64,000 bases of DNA, from the NCBI RefSeq assembly GCF_018736105.1, contig NZ_CP076135.1:682001-746000 (forward strand), read 5' to 3'. Below, in pieces: positions 16,457 through 24,440 of this stretch. The notes beneath the pieces were generated by a model that made no database searches, was not told where the DNA came from, and worked only from the letters and a program-made list of their open reading frames with translations. This stretch comes from Bradyrhizobium sediminis (GTDB taxonomy: Bacteria; Pseudomonadota; Alphaproteobacteria; Rhizobiales; Xanthobacteraceae). The translations under genes were made by a program, and so were the position numbers. How positions within the stretch are numbered: position 1 is the first letter of the stretch; each line of letters opens with the position of its first letter.

Positions 16457-16477
16457 ATTGTTGTTGACAACAACAAT
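16457..16477. promoter_or_regulatory. Perfect palindromic MarR-type operator
   Basis: ATTGTTGTTG (16457-16466), a central A, then CAACAACAAT (16468-16477) is a perfect 10-bp inverted repeat. It contains TTGACA (16464-16469), a -35-like hexamer facing the binding-protein gene, with CATAAT at 16490-16495 as a possible but widely spaced -10. It lies between the divergent MarR gene and the transport/ligase genes, so binding would repress one or both. Confidence 0.7.
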
Positions 16478-16567
16478 TGTCGATAGCAACATAATGCATC
16501 CGGCGAACAGCCGGCGCCATTGGTCAAGCCGTCGATAGAGCGGCTCCGATAAACCAGGAGGGACGCC

Positions 16568-17830
16568 ATGAGATCAGATCTCGGGACCGGCTTGCGCTGC
16601 CTGTTGGGCAGCGCCTCGATGCGCGCCTGTTGCAGGGCCTTGACGATTGCGGGTGCGCTGTCGGCGGTCGGCCTGGCGCCCGCATCTGCCCAGGAAACCA
16701 TTCGAATAGGCGTCCTCAACGATCAGTCGGGGGCATTTGCCTCGTTCCAGGGCGTCGGCTCGGTGGTCGCGGCGCAGATGGCCGTGGAGGATTACGGCGG
16801 CAAGGCCGCCGGCAAGAAGGTCGAGGTGATATCCGCCGACCACCAGAACAAGACCGACATCGGCGTCAATATCGCGCGGCGCTGGTACGAGACCGAAAAC
16901 ATCGACGCGATCTTCGACTTGCCGAATTCGGCCATCGCCCTGGCCGTTGCCAACATGACGGAACAGAAGAACAAGGTCTTCGTCGGATCCGGCGCCGGCA
17001 CGGCCCTGCTCACCGGCGAGAAATGCACGCCGAATACCGTGCACTGGACCTACGATACCTACGCCTATGGCCGCGGACTGGGGAAAGCCGTTCTCGCGCA
17101 GGGCGGCAAGACGTGGTTCTTCCTGACGGCGGATTATGCGTTCGGAGCCGATCTGGAAAAGCAGGGATCCGAAGCGGTGAAGGCCGGAGGCGGGCAGGTG
17201 CTGGGCGCGGTCCGCCATCCCCTCGGCAATGCCGACTACGCATCGTTCCTGCTGCAGGCGCAGTCTTCCGGAGCCCAGATCGTTGCGCTGGCCAATGCCG
17301 GCGACGATACGACCGTCTCGATCAAGCAGGCGGCCGAATTCGGCCTGACCAGCAAGCAGAAAATCGTCGGCCTGATCCTTGGCATCAACAGCATCCCCGC
17401 GCTGACGCTCAAGCTGGCGCAAGGCGCCCAGTTCCTGAATCCGTTCTACTGGGACCTCAACGAGGGAACGCGCGCGTTCACCAGGAGGTATGTCGAGAGG
17501 CACCCGCAGCACAACGTCCCGAACGACATGCAGGCTGGCGTCTATGCGTCCGTCATTCACTATCTGAAGGCCGTCGACAAGGTAGGGTCGGCAGCCGATG
17601 GAAAATCCGTGGTCGCGGCCATGAAAGCCCTGCCGACCGATGACCCGTTGTTCGGCAAGGGACATATCCGCAGCGACGGGCGGAAGATCCATCCCATGTA
17701 CCTGCTGGAGGTCAAGAAGCCCGAGGAATCCAAGGACAAATGGGATCTTCTGAAGGTGGTCTCGTCCCTTCCGGGCGAAGATGCTTTCCGCAAGGAAAGC
17801 GAAGGCAATTGCCGCCTGGCGGCGAAGTGA
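16568..17830 (+). CDS. HAAT-family ABC transporter substrate-binding protein (aromatic-acid type)
   Basis: Periplasmic binding protein of about 420 aa, family Peripla_BP_6 (branched-chain amino acid/amide/aromatic acid group). A long N-terminal signal peptide ends near APASAQE (about residue 43), followed by the family start TIRIGVLNDQSGAFASFQG. AGGAGGG six bases before ATG 16568 fixes the start. Similar orphan binding proteins (the CouP type) bind hydroxycinnamates. Location between the MarR gene and a feruloyl-CoA synthase-like gene supports a phenylpropanoid ligand. No permease genes adjoin; the HAAT permeases at 23.5-26.9 kb could serve it. Confidence 0.85.
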   Translation: MRSDLGTGLRCLLGSASMRACCRALTIAGALSAVGLAPASAQETIRIGVLNDQSGAFASFQGVGSVVAAQMAVEDYGGKAAGKKVEVISADHQNKTDIGVNIARRWYETENIDAIFDLPNSAIALAVANMTEQKNKVFVGSGAGTALLTGEKCTPNTVHWTYDTYAYGRGLGKAVLAQGGKTWFFLTADYAFGADLEKQGSEAVKAGGGQVLGAVRHPLGNADYASFLLQAQSSGAQIVALANAGDDTTVSIKQAAEFGLTSKQKIVGLILGINSIPALTLKLAQGAQFLNPFYWDLNEGTRAFTRRYVERHPQHNVPNDMQAGVYASVIHYLKAVDKVGSAADGKSVVAAMKALPTDDPLFGKGHIRSDGRKIHPMYLLEVKKPEESKDKWDLLKVVSSLPGEDAFRKESEGNCRLAAK

Positions 17831-17960
17831 AGATTTCGATCAGGTGGTGTACATTGAACGGGCGTACCGTCAGGCCGTTCGAGGGACGGCGCGCGATGCG
17901 CCGTTCTCGCATAAAGTAAATGTCAGCCCCTGATCCAACGAGGGCATCTTGAGGAAACCC

Positions 17961-19826
17961 ATGACGATCGCCGCCGCCAGTCGCGAGAATTCCGAAACGC
18001 TGTTTGCAACGCCCGCGGTCGTGGCCGATCGCCGCGCCGACGGCAGCATCATCGTGAAATCGTCCATGCTGCTGCAGCCGCACGCGCGCTGCGTCGGCGA
18101 CTGGCTCGAGCACTGGGCGCGGCAAACGCCCGATAAGATTTTTCTCGGCGAACGCGCCAGTGTCGATGCGCCGTGGGCGACCGTCACCTATGGCGACGCG
18201 CTGCGGCGGGTGCGCAACACAGCCGCCTGGATCCTGGCGCGGGGCTTGAGCGCCGAGCGCCCGCTGGTCATTCTCTCCGACAACAGCGTCGATCACGCGC
18301 TGTTCGCGCTCGCCGCCATGCATGTCGGCGTGCCGGCGGCGGCGATCTCGCCGGCCTATTCGCTGGTGTCGAAGGATTTCGACAAGCTCAAGAGCATGAT
18401 CAAGCTGCTCGACCCCGGCGCGATCTATGTTTCCGGCACAAAACCGTTCGCCGCGGCGCTGGCGGCGATCAGGCCGCTGCACACGGCCGAGATCGTCAGC
18501 GGCGACGCTGACGGCAGCGGCGCGATTTCGTTCCGGTCCATTGCCGCGACTCCGGAAACCGATGCGGTCGCAAAAGCCTTCGCGGCGGTCGGGCCGGACA
18601 CGATCGCCAAATTCCTGTTCACCTCGGGCTCGACCGGCACGCCGAAAGCCGTGATCAACACCCAGCGCATGCTGACCTCGAGCCAGCAGGCCAAGGCGCA
18701 GACCTGGACGTTTCTGGAAAGCGCGCGCGAGGATCTGGTGATCCTGGACTGGCTGCCCTGGAGCCACACCTTCGGGGCCAACCACAATTTCAACCTGGTG
18801 CTGCGCAACGGCGGCACGCTCTATATCGACGGCGGCAAGCCGGCGCCGGGCCTGTTTGCGACCTCGCTCGCCAATCTGCGCAGCGTGATGCCGACGGTGT
18901 ACTTCAACGTGCCGCGCGGCTTCGACATGCTGATCGCGGCATTGCGCGGCGACGACGAGTTGCGCCGGAAATTCTTCGGCGAGGTGAAGTTCGCCTTCTA
19001 TGCCGGCGCGGCGTTGCCGCAGAATCTCTGGGACGCGATGGAGGAGCTGTCGATCAAGACCACCGGCCGGGCGTTGCCGATGGTGTCGGCCTGGGGCTCC
19101 ACCGAGACCTCGCCGCTCGCCACCGATTGTCATTTCCAGGCGAAGCGATCCGGCAATATCGGCGTTCCTATACCCGGCACCGAACTGAAACTGGTGCCGT
19201 CCGGTGACAAGCTCGAGGTGCGCGTGCGCGGACCCAATGTCACGCCGGGCTACTGGAAGGCGCCGGAGCTGACCGCGCAGGCGTTCGACGCGGAAGGCTT
19301 CTATCTGATCGGTGACGCCGTGACATTTGCCGATCCGGACCGCCCCGAACTCGGACTTTTCTTCGACGGCCGCGTCGCCGAGGACTTCAAGCTCAATTCC
19401 GGCACCTGGGTCAGCGTCGGCACCCTGCGCGTCGCCGGCATTGCCGCGCTGGCGCCCCTGGCGCAGGACATCGTCGTGACCGGCCATGGCGGCGATCACG
19501 TGCGCTTCCTGGTGTTTCCCAATATCGCCGCCTGCCGCGCTCATGCCGGCCTGCCCGACAGCGCCGACGTCCATGAGGTGATCGCGAACGAGAAGGTGCG
19601 TGCCCCCATCGCGCAAGGCCTCGCAAAGCTGAAAGCGCAGAGCGGCGGCGGCTCCTCCGCGCATGCGACCCGCGCGCTGCTGCTCGCCGAACCCGCCTCG
19701 GTCGACGGCGGCGAGATCACCGACAAGGGCTACATCAACCAGCGCGCGGTGCTGACGCGCCGCGCGGCGGCGGTGGCAGTTCTGGAAGACGATGCGTCGG
19801 GCGAATGGATCGGGTGCGCGGGCTAG
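17961..19826 (+). CDS. Feruloyl-CoA/p-coumaroyl-CoA synthase-like AMP-forming ligase
   Basis: Acyl-adenylate-forming enzyme of 621 aa, the length of feruloyl-CoA synthases. The P-loop-like FTSGSTGTPKAV is at about residues 219-230, the adenine-binding segment AWGSTETSPLATDCHF near 372-387, and the hinge aspartate region LIGDAVTFAD near 451-460. It activates hydroxycinnamic acids to CoA thioesters in the cytoplasm using ATP. The predicted inducer of the divergent MarR regulator is such a thioester, giving a simple loop. GAGGAAA before ATG 17961 supports this start over the TTG at 17949. A hydratase/aldolase partner gene is not adjacent. Confidence 0.85.
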   Translation: MTIAAASRENSETLFATPAVVADRRADGSIIVKSSMLLQPHARCVGDWLEHWARQTPDKIFLGERASVDAPWATVTYGDALRRVRNTAAWILARGLSAERPLVILSDNSVDHALFALAAMHVGVPAAAISPAYSLVSKDFDKLKSMIKLLDPGAIYVSGTKPFAAALAAIRPLHTAEIVSGDADGSGAISFRSIAATPETDAVAKAFAAVGPDTIAKFLFTSGSTGTPKAVINTQRMLTSSQQAKAQTWTFLESAREDLVILDWLPWSHTFGANHNFNLVLRNGGTLYIDGGKPAPGLFATSLANLRSVMPTVYFNVPRGFDMLIAALRGDDELRRKFFGEVKFAFYAGAALPQNLWDAMEELSIKTTGRALPMVSAWGSTETSPLATDCHFQAKRSGNIGVPIPGTELKLVPSGDKLEVRVRGPNVTPGYWKAPELTAQAFDAEGFYLIGDAVTFADPDRPELGLFFDGRVAEDFKLNSGTWVSVGTLRVAGIAALAPLAQDIVVTGHGGDHVRFLVFPNIAACRAHAGLPDSADVHEVIANEKVRAPIAQGLAKLKAQSGGGSSAHATRALLLAEPASVDGGEITDKGYINQRAVLTRRAAAVAVLEDDASGEWIGCAG

Positions 19827-19849
19827 CGTATTTTCCAGCGTGCCGCCCG

Positions 19850-19946
19850 CTCATCCTTCGAGATGCGCGGCGTTGCCGCGCTCGCCACGAGGAGATGGAG
19901 GACCTCATCATGTGAGGAGCGGCGCAGCCGCGTCTCGAAGGATGAA
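19850..19946. repeat. Intergenic repeat of the CTCATCCT...GTCTCGAAGGATGA family, copy 1
   Basis: CTCATCCTTCGAGATGCGCG starts the element, and GAGGAGCGGCGCAGCCGCGT followed by CTCGAAGGATGA ends it, forming a long imperfect hairpin. It lies between convergent genes. A cleaner copy is at 43869-43980. I recognise this family from Bradyrhizobium intergenic regions. Confidence 0.75.
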
Positions 19947-19963
19947 GCCACCGCACCGAGCCC

Positions 19964-21247
19964 TCACCGCGCCACCTTGCTGCTGCCCTGCGTGATCAGG
20001 CGCGCAGCGCGCTGGTCGCGGGCGTGGATCCACAGCCAGGAGATCGCGACGCTGAGCCGGTTGCGCAGCCCGATCAGGAAATAGATGTGGGCGATGCCCC
20101 AGATCCACCACGCGATCGCCCCGCGCAGCTTGAAGCGGCCGAAATCGATCACCGCCTTGTGCTTGCCGATCTGCGCGAGGCTGCCGGCGTGCTTGTAGTG
20201 GAACGGACCGAGCGTCTCGCCGCGCAACCGCGCCTTGATGGTTTGGGCGACGTAGCGCCCCTGTTGCTTGGCCGCCGGTGCAATGCCGGGGACCGGTTTG
20301 CCGTCGGGGCCGTTGATGGTGACGGTATCGCCGATGGCGAAGATATCGGGATGGCCCGGCACAGTGAGGTCGGGGTTGACCTGCAGGCGAAAGGCGCGGT
20401 CATGAGGCGCGCCGAGCCATTCGGCGGCGGACGAGGCGCGCACGCCGGCGGCCCAGATCAACGTCCTCGCCTGCAGCGTCTTGCCGCCGTAGACGACGCC
20501 GTCGGCCGAGCATTCGGTGACGGCTTCGTTCAACCTCACTTCGACGCCGAGGCTTTCGAGCGAGCGCTGCGCGTAGGCGGAGAGATCGTCGGGAAAGCCC
20601 GCCAGCACGCGCGGCCCCGCCTCGATCAGCACGACGCGCGTGCTGTGGGTGTCGATGTTGCGGAAGTCGGGCGGCAGCGTGTCCTTTGCCAGCTCGGCGA
20701 TGGTGCCGGCGAGTTCGACGCCGGTCGGGCCGGCGCCGATGATGACGAAAGTGAGCAGCGCCGCGCGCCGCTGCGGATCGGTCTCGCGTTCGGCGCGCTC
20801 GAACGCCACCAGAATCCGCCGCCGCAGCGTGGTGGCGTCCTCCAGCGTCTTCAGGCCGGGCGCGAACGGCTCCCATTCGTCGTGGCCGAAATAGGCGTGC
20901 CGCACGCCAGTGGCGAGAACGAGCGTGTCGTAGGGCAGGCTGTCGCCGTCGTCGAGCAGCACGCGCTTGCCTTGCACGTCGATGCCGCTCACGTTGGCGA
21001 ACAGGGTCGTCACTTCAGGCCGACCGCGCAAGAGATAGCGGATCGGCCAGGCGATCTCCGAGGTCGCCAGCGAAGCGGTCGCGACCTGATAGAGCAGCGG
21101 CTGGAACAGATGGTGGTTGCGGCGGTCGAGCAGCGTAATGCGGACCGGTGCGCCCGCCAGCCGATAGGTCGCCTCCAACCCGCCGAAGCCGGCGCCGACG
21201 ATCACCACGTGATGACGGTCCGACGATCGCGCCTGTTCGGGGGGCAT
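19964..21247 (-). CDS. ndh: Type II NADH dehydrogenase (NDH-2)
   Basis: FAD-dependent NADH:quinone oxidoreductase of 427 aa. The first dinucleotide fold is VVIVGAGFGGLEA (about 14-26) and the second VIIGAGPTGVELAG (about 168-181); the conserved FAD-site GDTVTING lies near residue 307. The LLYQVATASL segment is typical of NDH-2. The C-terminal helical region (about 365-405) provides membrane anchoring. NDH-2 passes electrons from NADH to quinone without pumping protons. It is monocistronic, convergent with the ligase gene and separated from it by a repeat. No close neighbour suggests a special substrate. Confidence 0.9.
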   Translation of the reverse strand: MPPEQARSSDRHHVVIVGAGFGGLEATYRLAGAPVRITLLDRRNHHLFQPLLYQVATASLATSEIAWPIRYLLRGRPEVTTLFANVSGIDVQGKRVLLDDGDSLPYDTLVLATGVRHAYFGHDEWEPFAPGLKTLEDATTLRRRILVAFERAERETDPQRRAALLTFVIIGAGPTGVELAGTIAELAKDTLPPDFRNIDTHSTRVVLIEAGPRVLAGFPDDLSAYAQRSLESLGVEVRLNEAVTECSADGVVYGGKTLQARTLIWAAGVRASSAAEWLGAPHDRAFRLQVNPDLTVPGHPDIFAIGDTVTINGPDGKPVPGIAPAAKQQGRYVAQTIKARLRGETLGPFHYKHAGSLAQIGKHKAVIDFGRFKLRGAIAWWIWGIAHIYFLIGLRNRLSVAISWLWIHARDQRAARLITQGSSKVAR

Positions 21248-21426
21248 GGGCCAAGCCTTCGGTTTCAGGTTTCTCCGCAGGCCGGATTATGCAGGCATTT
21301 GGACCTTCGGGCCAAGCCCGGTTTGTCGATCGATAGCTCGGGCGCATCGTCAGCAGCTGCTCGATCGCATGGCCGGCCGGCATCAGGCCCGGGCAAATCG
21401 TCGCACGGGCCGTCCGCCCGGGTCCA

Positions 21427-21666
21427 TCAGTCGAGCTCGGGCCTGCCCGCAAGACCGCAATAGCCGTGGCCCTGCATCTCCTGCTCGCTGCCCTTGGTGT
21501 GCGACAGGTGGTATTGGCGCCAACCCATGCAGTCGCTGGCAATGCAGTGATACATCTTCTCCGAGTTCTGAAAGCCGTCGGTCATGGTGTTGTGCAGGCG
21601 GTTGCTGTTGTCGATGCGCACCAGGGGACACCACCTGGTGCGCGCGACGCTTTCGCTGACTGACAT
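21427..21666 (-). CDS. Small conserved Cys-rich protein
   Basis: A 79-aa protein, not assigned to a function. It has cysteines in CPLV, MYHCIASDCMGWRQYH and GHGYCGLAGRPELD, a pattern I have seen in small hypothetical proteins of rhizobial and phage genomes (CxxxxCMxWR ... GYCGLAG). GGAGG six bases before ATG 21666 supports translation. It sits alone between ndh and the HAAT operon, on the strand of ndh. The four cysteines and two histidines could bind a metal; that is only a suggestion. Confidence 0.65.
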   Translation of the reverse strand: MSVSESVARTRWCPLVRIDNSNRLHNTMTDGFQNSEKMYHCIASDCMGWRQYHLSHTKGSEQEMQGHGYCGLAGRPELD

Positions 21667-21810
21667 GGCGGTCCTCCATCGATGCGCGAGTCCGGCGGCA
21701 AATGGGTCAAGTGGGGTTAAAATGGCCGGGACTCGCGCAAGCGGCGCGGATGCAGGCCGGGACCGGCCGGACCCGCCCCGCGCCTGCGGCGTCCGCGGGC
21801 GCCGCTACCT

Positions 21811-21849
21811 GAACTATAATTCTTGCCATAACGGACGAATACGAATTAT
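21811..21849 (+). promoter_or_regulatory. AT-rich promoter region of the HAAT operon with an inverted ATAATTC motif
   Basis: GAACTATAATTCTT (21811-21824) includes a TATAAT hexamer and matches 13 of 14 bases of the sequence at 33668-33681 upstream of bclA. ATAATTC is repeated inverted as GAATTAT at 21843-21849. The rest of 21667-22041 shows no further coding signal. A shared regulator of benzoate activation and this transporter is inferred. Confidence 0.5.
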
Positions 21850-22041
21850 GGTGCACAAAGGCTTGCATCGGGCCGAAGGTTCTTGGGCGGGACCTCCGGT
21901 TCGTGCTTGCTGCAGACCCGCGATTTCGCGCACAAACCACGTCACCTGCAAAAGAGTGACCCGGGAACGGAGCAAAGTGGGCTGTTCGAACGGGGAAGGG
22001 CATTTGACTGACGGCAACGTCTTAGTGAGGAGGGAATGAAC

Positions 22042-23214
22042 ATGAAAACGGCATTCTGGCTGGCGGGCGCTACGGTTCTGGCGCTGGCAAACCCTGCTGT
22101 CGCGGGAGATACCATCAAGATCGGGTTTGTCTCCACGTTCAGCGGTCCGACCGCTGCGATCGGCAACGACATGCGCAATTCGTTCGAGCTCGCGCTCGAT
22201 CACATGGGCCGCAAGATGGGCGGCAAGCCGGTCGAGGTGATCTACGAGGACGACACCTTCAAGCCGGATGTCGGCAAGCAGAAGACCGAGAAGCTGATCC
22301 AGTCCGACAAGGTCGACTTCATCGCCGGCTACATCTGGTCGAACGTGCTCCTTGCCTCGCTGAAGCCGATCGTGGATTCGAAGACGATGCTGGTCATCGC
22401 CAATGCCGGCCCGTCGCAGGTCGCCGGCGAGCTGTGTTCGCCTTACGTGTTTTCGACCTCGTGGCAGAACGACCAGACCCCGCAGGCGATGGGCGAATAC
22501 ATGAACCAGAAGGGCGTCAAGTCGGTGTTTCTGATCGGCCCGAACTATGCCGCCGGCAAGGACATGCTGGCCGGCGTCAAGAGCACGTTCAAGGGCGAGA
22601 TCAAGGGCGAGGAATACACGGTCTGGCCGAGCCAGCTCGACTTTTCCGCCGAGCTGTCGAAGGCGCGCGCGTCCGGCGCGGCATCGATCTTCGTGTTCTA
22701 TCCGGGTGCCGCCGGCGTGCAGTTCCTCAATCAATACACGCAGGCCGGCCTGAAGGCGCAGATGCCGCTCTACACGGCGTTCACCATCGACGAACTGACG
22801 CTGGTGCTGCAGAAGGAGAACGCGCTCGGCGTTCCCGGCGCGCAGCAATGGGTCAACGATCTGCCCAACGAGCAGAACAAGAAGTACGTCGCCGACTACC
22901 GCAAGAAGTACACCGGCCTGCGTCCGACCTTCTACGGCGCGCAGTCCTATGACGCCGCGCAGCTGATCGCCAGCGCGGTGGAAGCCGTGAAGGGCGACAC
23001 CAGCAAGAAGGACGAGATGAAGGCGGCGATGGAGAAGGCCAATTTCAAATCGGTGCGCGGTGCATTCAAGTTCGGCAACAACCACATCCCGATCCAGAAC
23101 TTCTATCTGCAGGACGTGGTCAAGGACGCCGACGGCCAGCTTTCGCTGAAAACCGTCGCCACCATCATCAAGGACAGTCAGGACAAGTTCCACGACAAAT
23201 GCCCGATGAAGTGA
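22042..23214 (+). CDS. HAAT ABC transporter substrate-binding protein
   Basis: Periplasmic binding protein of about 390 aa (Peripla_BP_6), first gene of a complete LivKHMGF-type operon. The signal peptide is MKTAFWLAGATVLALANPAVAG, cut here into its obvious n-, h- and c-regions, and the mature part opens with TIKIGFVSTFSGPTAAIG. AGGAGGG at 22028-22034 is only 1 nt from ATG 22036 but 7 nt from ATG 22042, so 22042 is the better start. The sequence class includes aromatic-acid binders; a motif shared with the bclA promoter hints at benzoate-type ligands. The ligand is not proven. Confidence 0.85.
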   Translation: MKTAFWLAGATVLALANPAVAGDTIKIGFVSTFSGPTAAIGNDMRNSFELALDHMGRKMGGKPVEVIYEDDTFKPDVGKQKTEKLIQSDKVDFIAGYIWSNVLLASLKPIVDSKTMLVIANAGPSQVAGELCSPYVFSTSWQNDQTPQAMGEYMNQKGVKSVFLIGPNYAAGKDMLAGVKSTFKGEIKGEEYTVWPSQLDFSAELSKARASGAASIFVFYPGAAGVQFLNQYTQAGLKAQMPLYTAFTIDELTLVLQKENALGVPGAQQWVNDLPNEQNKKYVADYRKKYTGLRPTFYGAQSYDAAQLIASAVEAVKGDTSKKDEMKAAMEKANFKSVRGAFKFGNNHIPIQNFYLQDVVKDADGQLSLKTVATIIKDSQDKFHDKCPMK

Positions 23215-23231
23215 TCTGACGATCCTCTCCA

Positions 23232-23265
23232 ACACGGCGGCGGCGCTCGCGCGCTGCCGCTGTGT
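23232..23265 (+). terminator. Intercistronic hairpin after the binding-protein gene
   Basis: ACACGGCGGCGGCGC (23232-23246), loop TCGC, then GCGCTGCCGCTGTGT (23251-23265) forms a 15-bp stem with two G-U pairs. There is no strong T-tract. It lies 18 nt after the binding-protein stop and before the permeases, so it probably stabilises the upstream mRNA or attenuates read-through. Confidence 0.6.
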
Positions 23266-23397
23266 TTCCATCCGGCACGTGTCTTGCAAACACTCCTTGC
23301 AACCTGATTTGTAACTCGATGACTTCCAGATCGGTGGCTTCGTCCGCGACGGCGCGCAGTCTATCGTCGGGCCGCCCGGCGCGGACCTGTTGGCGTC

Positions 23398-23470
23398 TGC
23401 TCAGGATGAGGTTACTAAGCCCTCATGGCGGGGAGCGCGGCAACGCCGCGCGCCGCGAACCATGAAGCCC
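23398..23470. repeat. Degenerate intergenic repeat in the 308-nt gap before livH
   Basis: TGCTCAGGATGAGG, CCCTCATGGCGGGGAGCGCG and GCCGCGAACCATGAAGC look like a decayed copy of the CTCATCCTGAGGAGC...GAAGGATGA family. Apart from the hairpin at 23232 I see nothing else in this gap. Confidence 0.4.
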
Positions 23471-23522
23471 GCTGGATGCCTGCCTACGATGCCACGCAAC
23501 CGGAAGATGATCTAGAACGCGC

Positions 23523-24440
23523 ATGCTGCTTGTCGTCGAACAATTCCTGAATGGGCTGCAGTTCGGGCTGCTGTTGTTCCTGCTGGCGGCGGGATTGACG
23601 CTGGTGTTCGGCATCATGGACTTCGTCAACCTGGCGCACGGCTCGCTCTACATGATGGGCGCCTATTTCGCGGCCACCTTCGTGGCGTGGACCGGGAGCT
23701 TCGTGCTCGGCGCGCTGCTGGCGCTCGGTGCGACCCTCTTGCTCGGCATCGTCCTGGAATTCGTCGCGCTGCGGCACCTCTACGGCCGCGACCATCTCGA
23801 TCACGTGCTGGCGACGTTCGGGCTGATCCTGTTCTTCAATGACGCGGTGCGGCTGATTTGGGGTCCGGCGGGCCTGGCGCTGCCGCTGCCGGGCTGGCTG
23901 ACGGTGCCGATCGCGATCATGCCCGGCGTCTATTATCCCGCCTACCGGCTGGCGATCATCGTGGTGGCGCTGGTGGTCGCCCTGTTGCTCTATCTCGTCG
24001 TGATGCGCACCCGCATCGGCATGCTGATCCGCGCCGGCGCATCGAACCGGGAAATGATCGGCGCGCTCGGCATCAACATCAAGCTGCTCTACACCCTGGT
24101 GTTCGGGCTCGGCGCCGCATTGGCCGGGCTCGCCGGGCTGATGCAGGCGCCGATCCTCACGGTGCAGATCGGAATGGGCGAGAACATCCTGATCCTCGCC
24201 TTCGTCATCATCGTCATCGGCGGCATCGGTTCGATCCGCGGCGCCTTCCTGGCGGCGATCTTCGTCGGCATCATCGATACGCTCGGCCGCGCCTTCCTGC
24301 CCGATCTGCTGCGGCAGGTCCTGAGTTCGACCGCCGCCTCCACCGCAGCCCCCGCGCTCTCCTCGATGCTCATCTATCTGTTGATGGCCATCGTGCTGGT
24401 GGTGCGGCCGGAGGGGCTGTTTCCAGCCAGCCGCCGATGA
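23523..24440 (+). CDS. livH: HAAT ABC transporter permease (LivH family)
   Basis: Inner-membrane permease of 305 aa with about eight hydrophobic segments. Landmarks are the LivH N-terminus (FLNGLQFGLLLFLLAAGLTL), GIMDFVNLAHGSLYM near residues 34-48, and GGIGSIRGAFLAAIFVG near residues 236-252. It pairs with the LivM-like subunit. Its TGA overlaps the livM ATG (ATGA at 24437-24440), indicating coupled translation. The binding-protein gene is 308 nt upstream, behind a hairpin, a usual spacing for these operons. Confidence 0.92.
   Translation: MLLVVEQFLNGLQFGLLLFLLAAGLTLVFGIMDFVNLAHGSLYMMGAYFAATFVAWTGSFVLGALLALGATLLLGIVLEFVALRHLYGRDHLDHVLATFGLILFFNDAVRLIWGPAGLALPLPGWLTVPIAIMPGVYYPAYRLAIIVVALVVALLLYLVVMRTRIGMLIRAGASNREMIGALGINIKLLYTLVFGLGAALAGLAGLMQAPILTVQIGMGENILILAFVIIVIGGIGSIRGAFLAAIFVGIIDTLGRAFLPDLLRQVLSSTAASTAAPALSSMLIYLLMAIVLVVRPEGLFPASRR

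Noticed and set aside
17860..17915. Terminator between the binding-protein gene and the ligase gene at 17.9 kb
   Set aside because: ACGGCGC/GCGCCGT can pair, but the stem is only 7 bp and no T-tract follows.
17712..19664. Very long open frame (650 codons) on the minus strand opposite the feruloyl-CoA synthase-like gene
   Set aside because: High-GC DNA with strong third-position bias gives long antisense frames. The translation is rich in Arg, Ala, Gly and His without any domain, and the plus-strand protein is a clear enzyme.
21852..21867. TGCA pair upstream of the HAAT operon as a BoxR operator
   Set aside because: The spacing is eight bases, not the six of the known operator, and GTGCAC is a common sequence.
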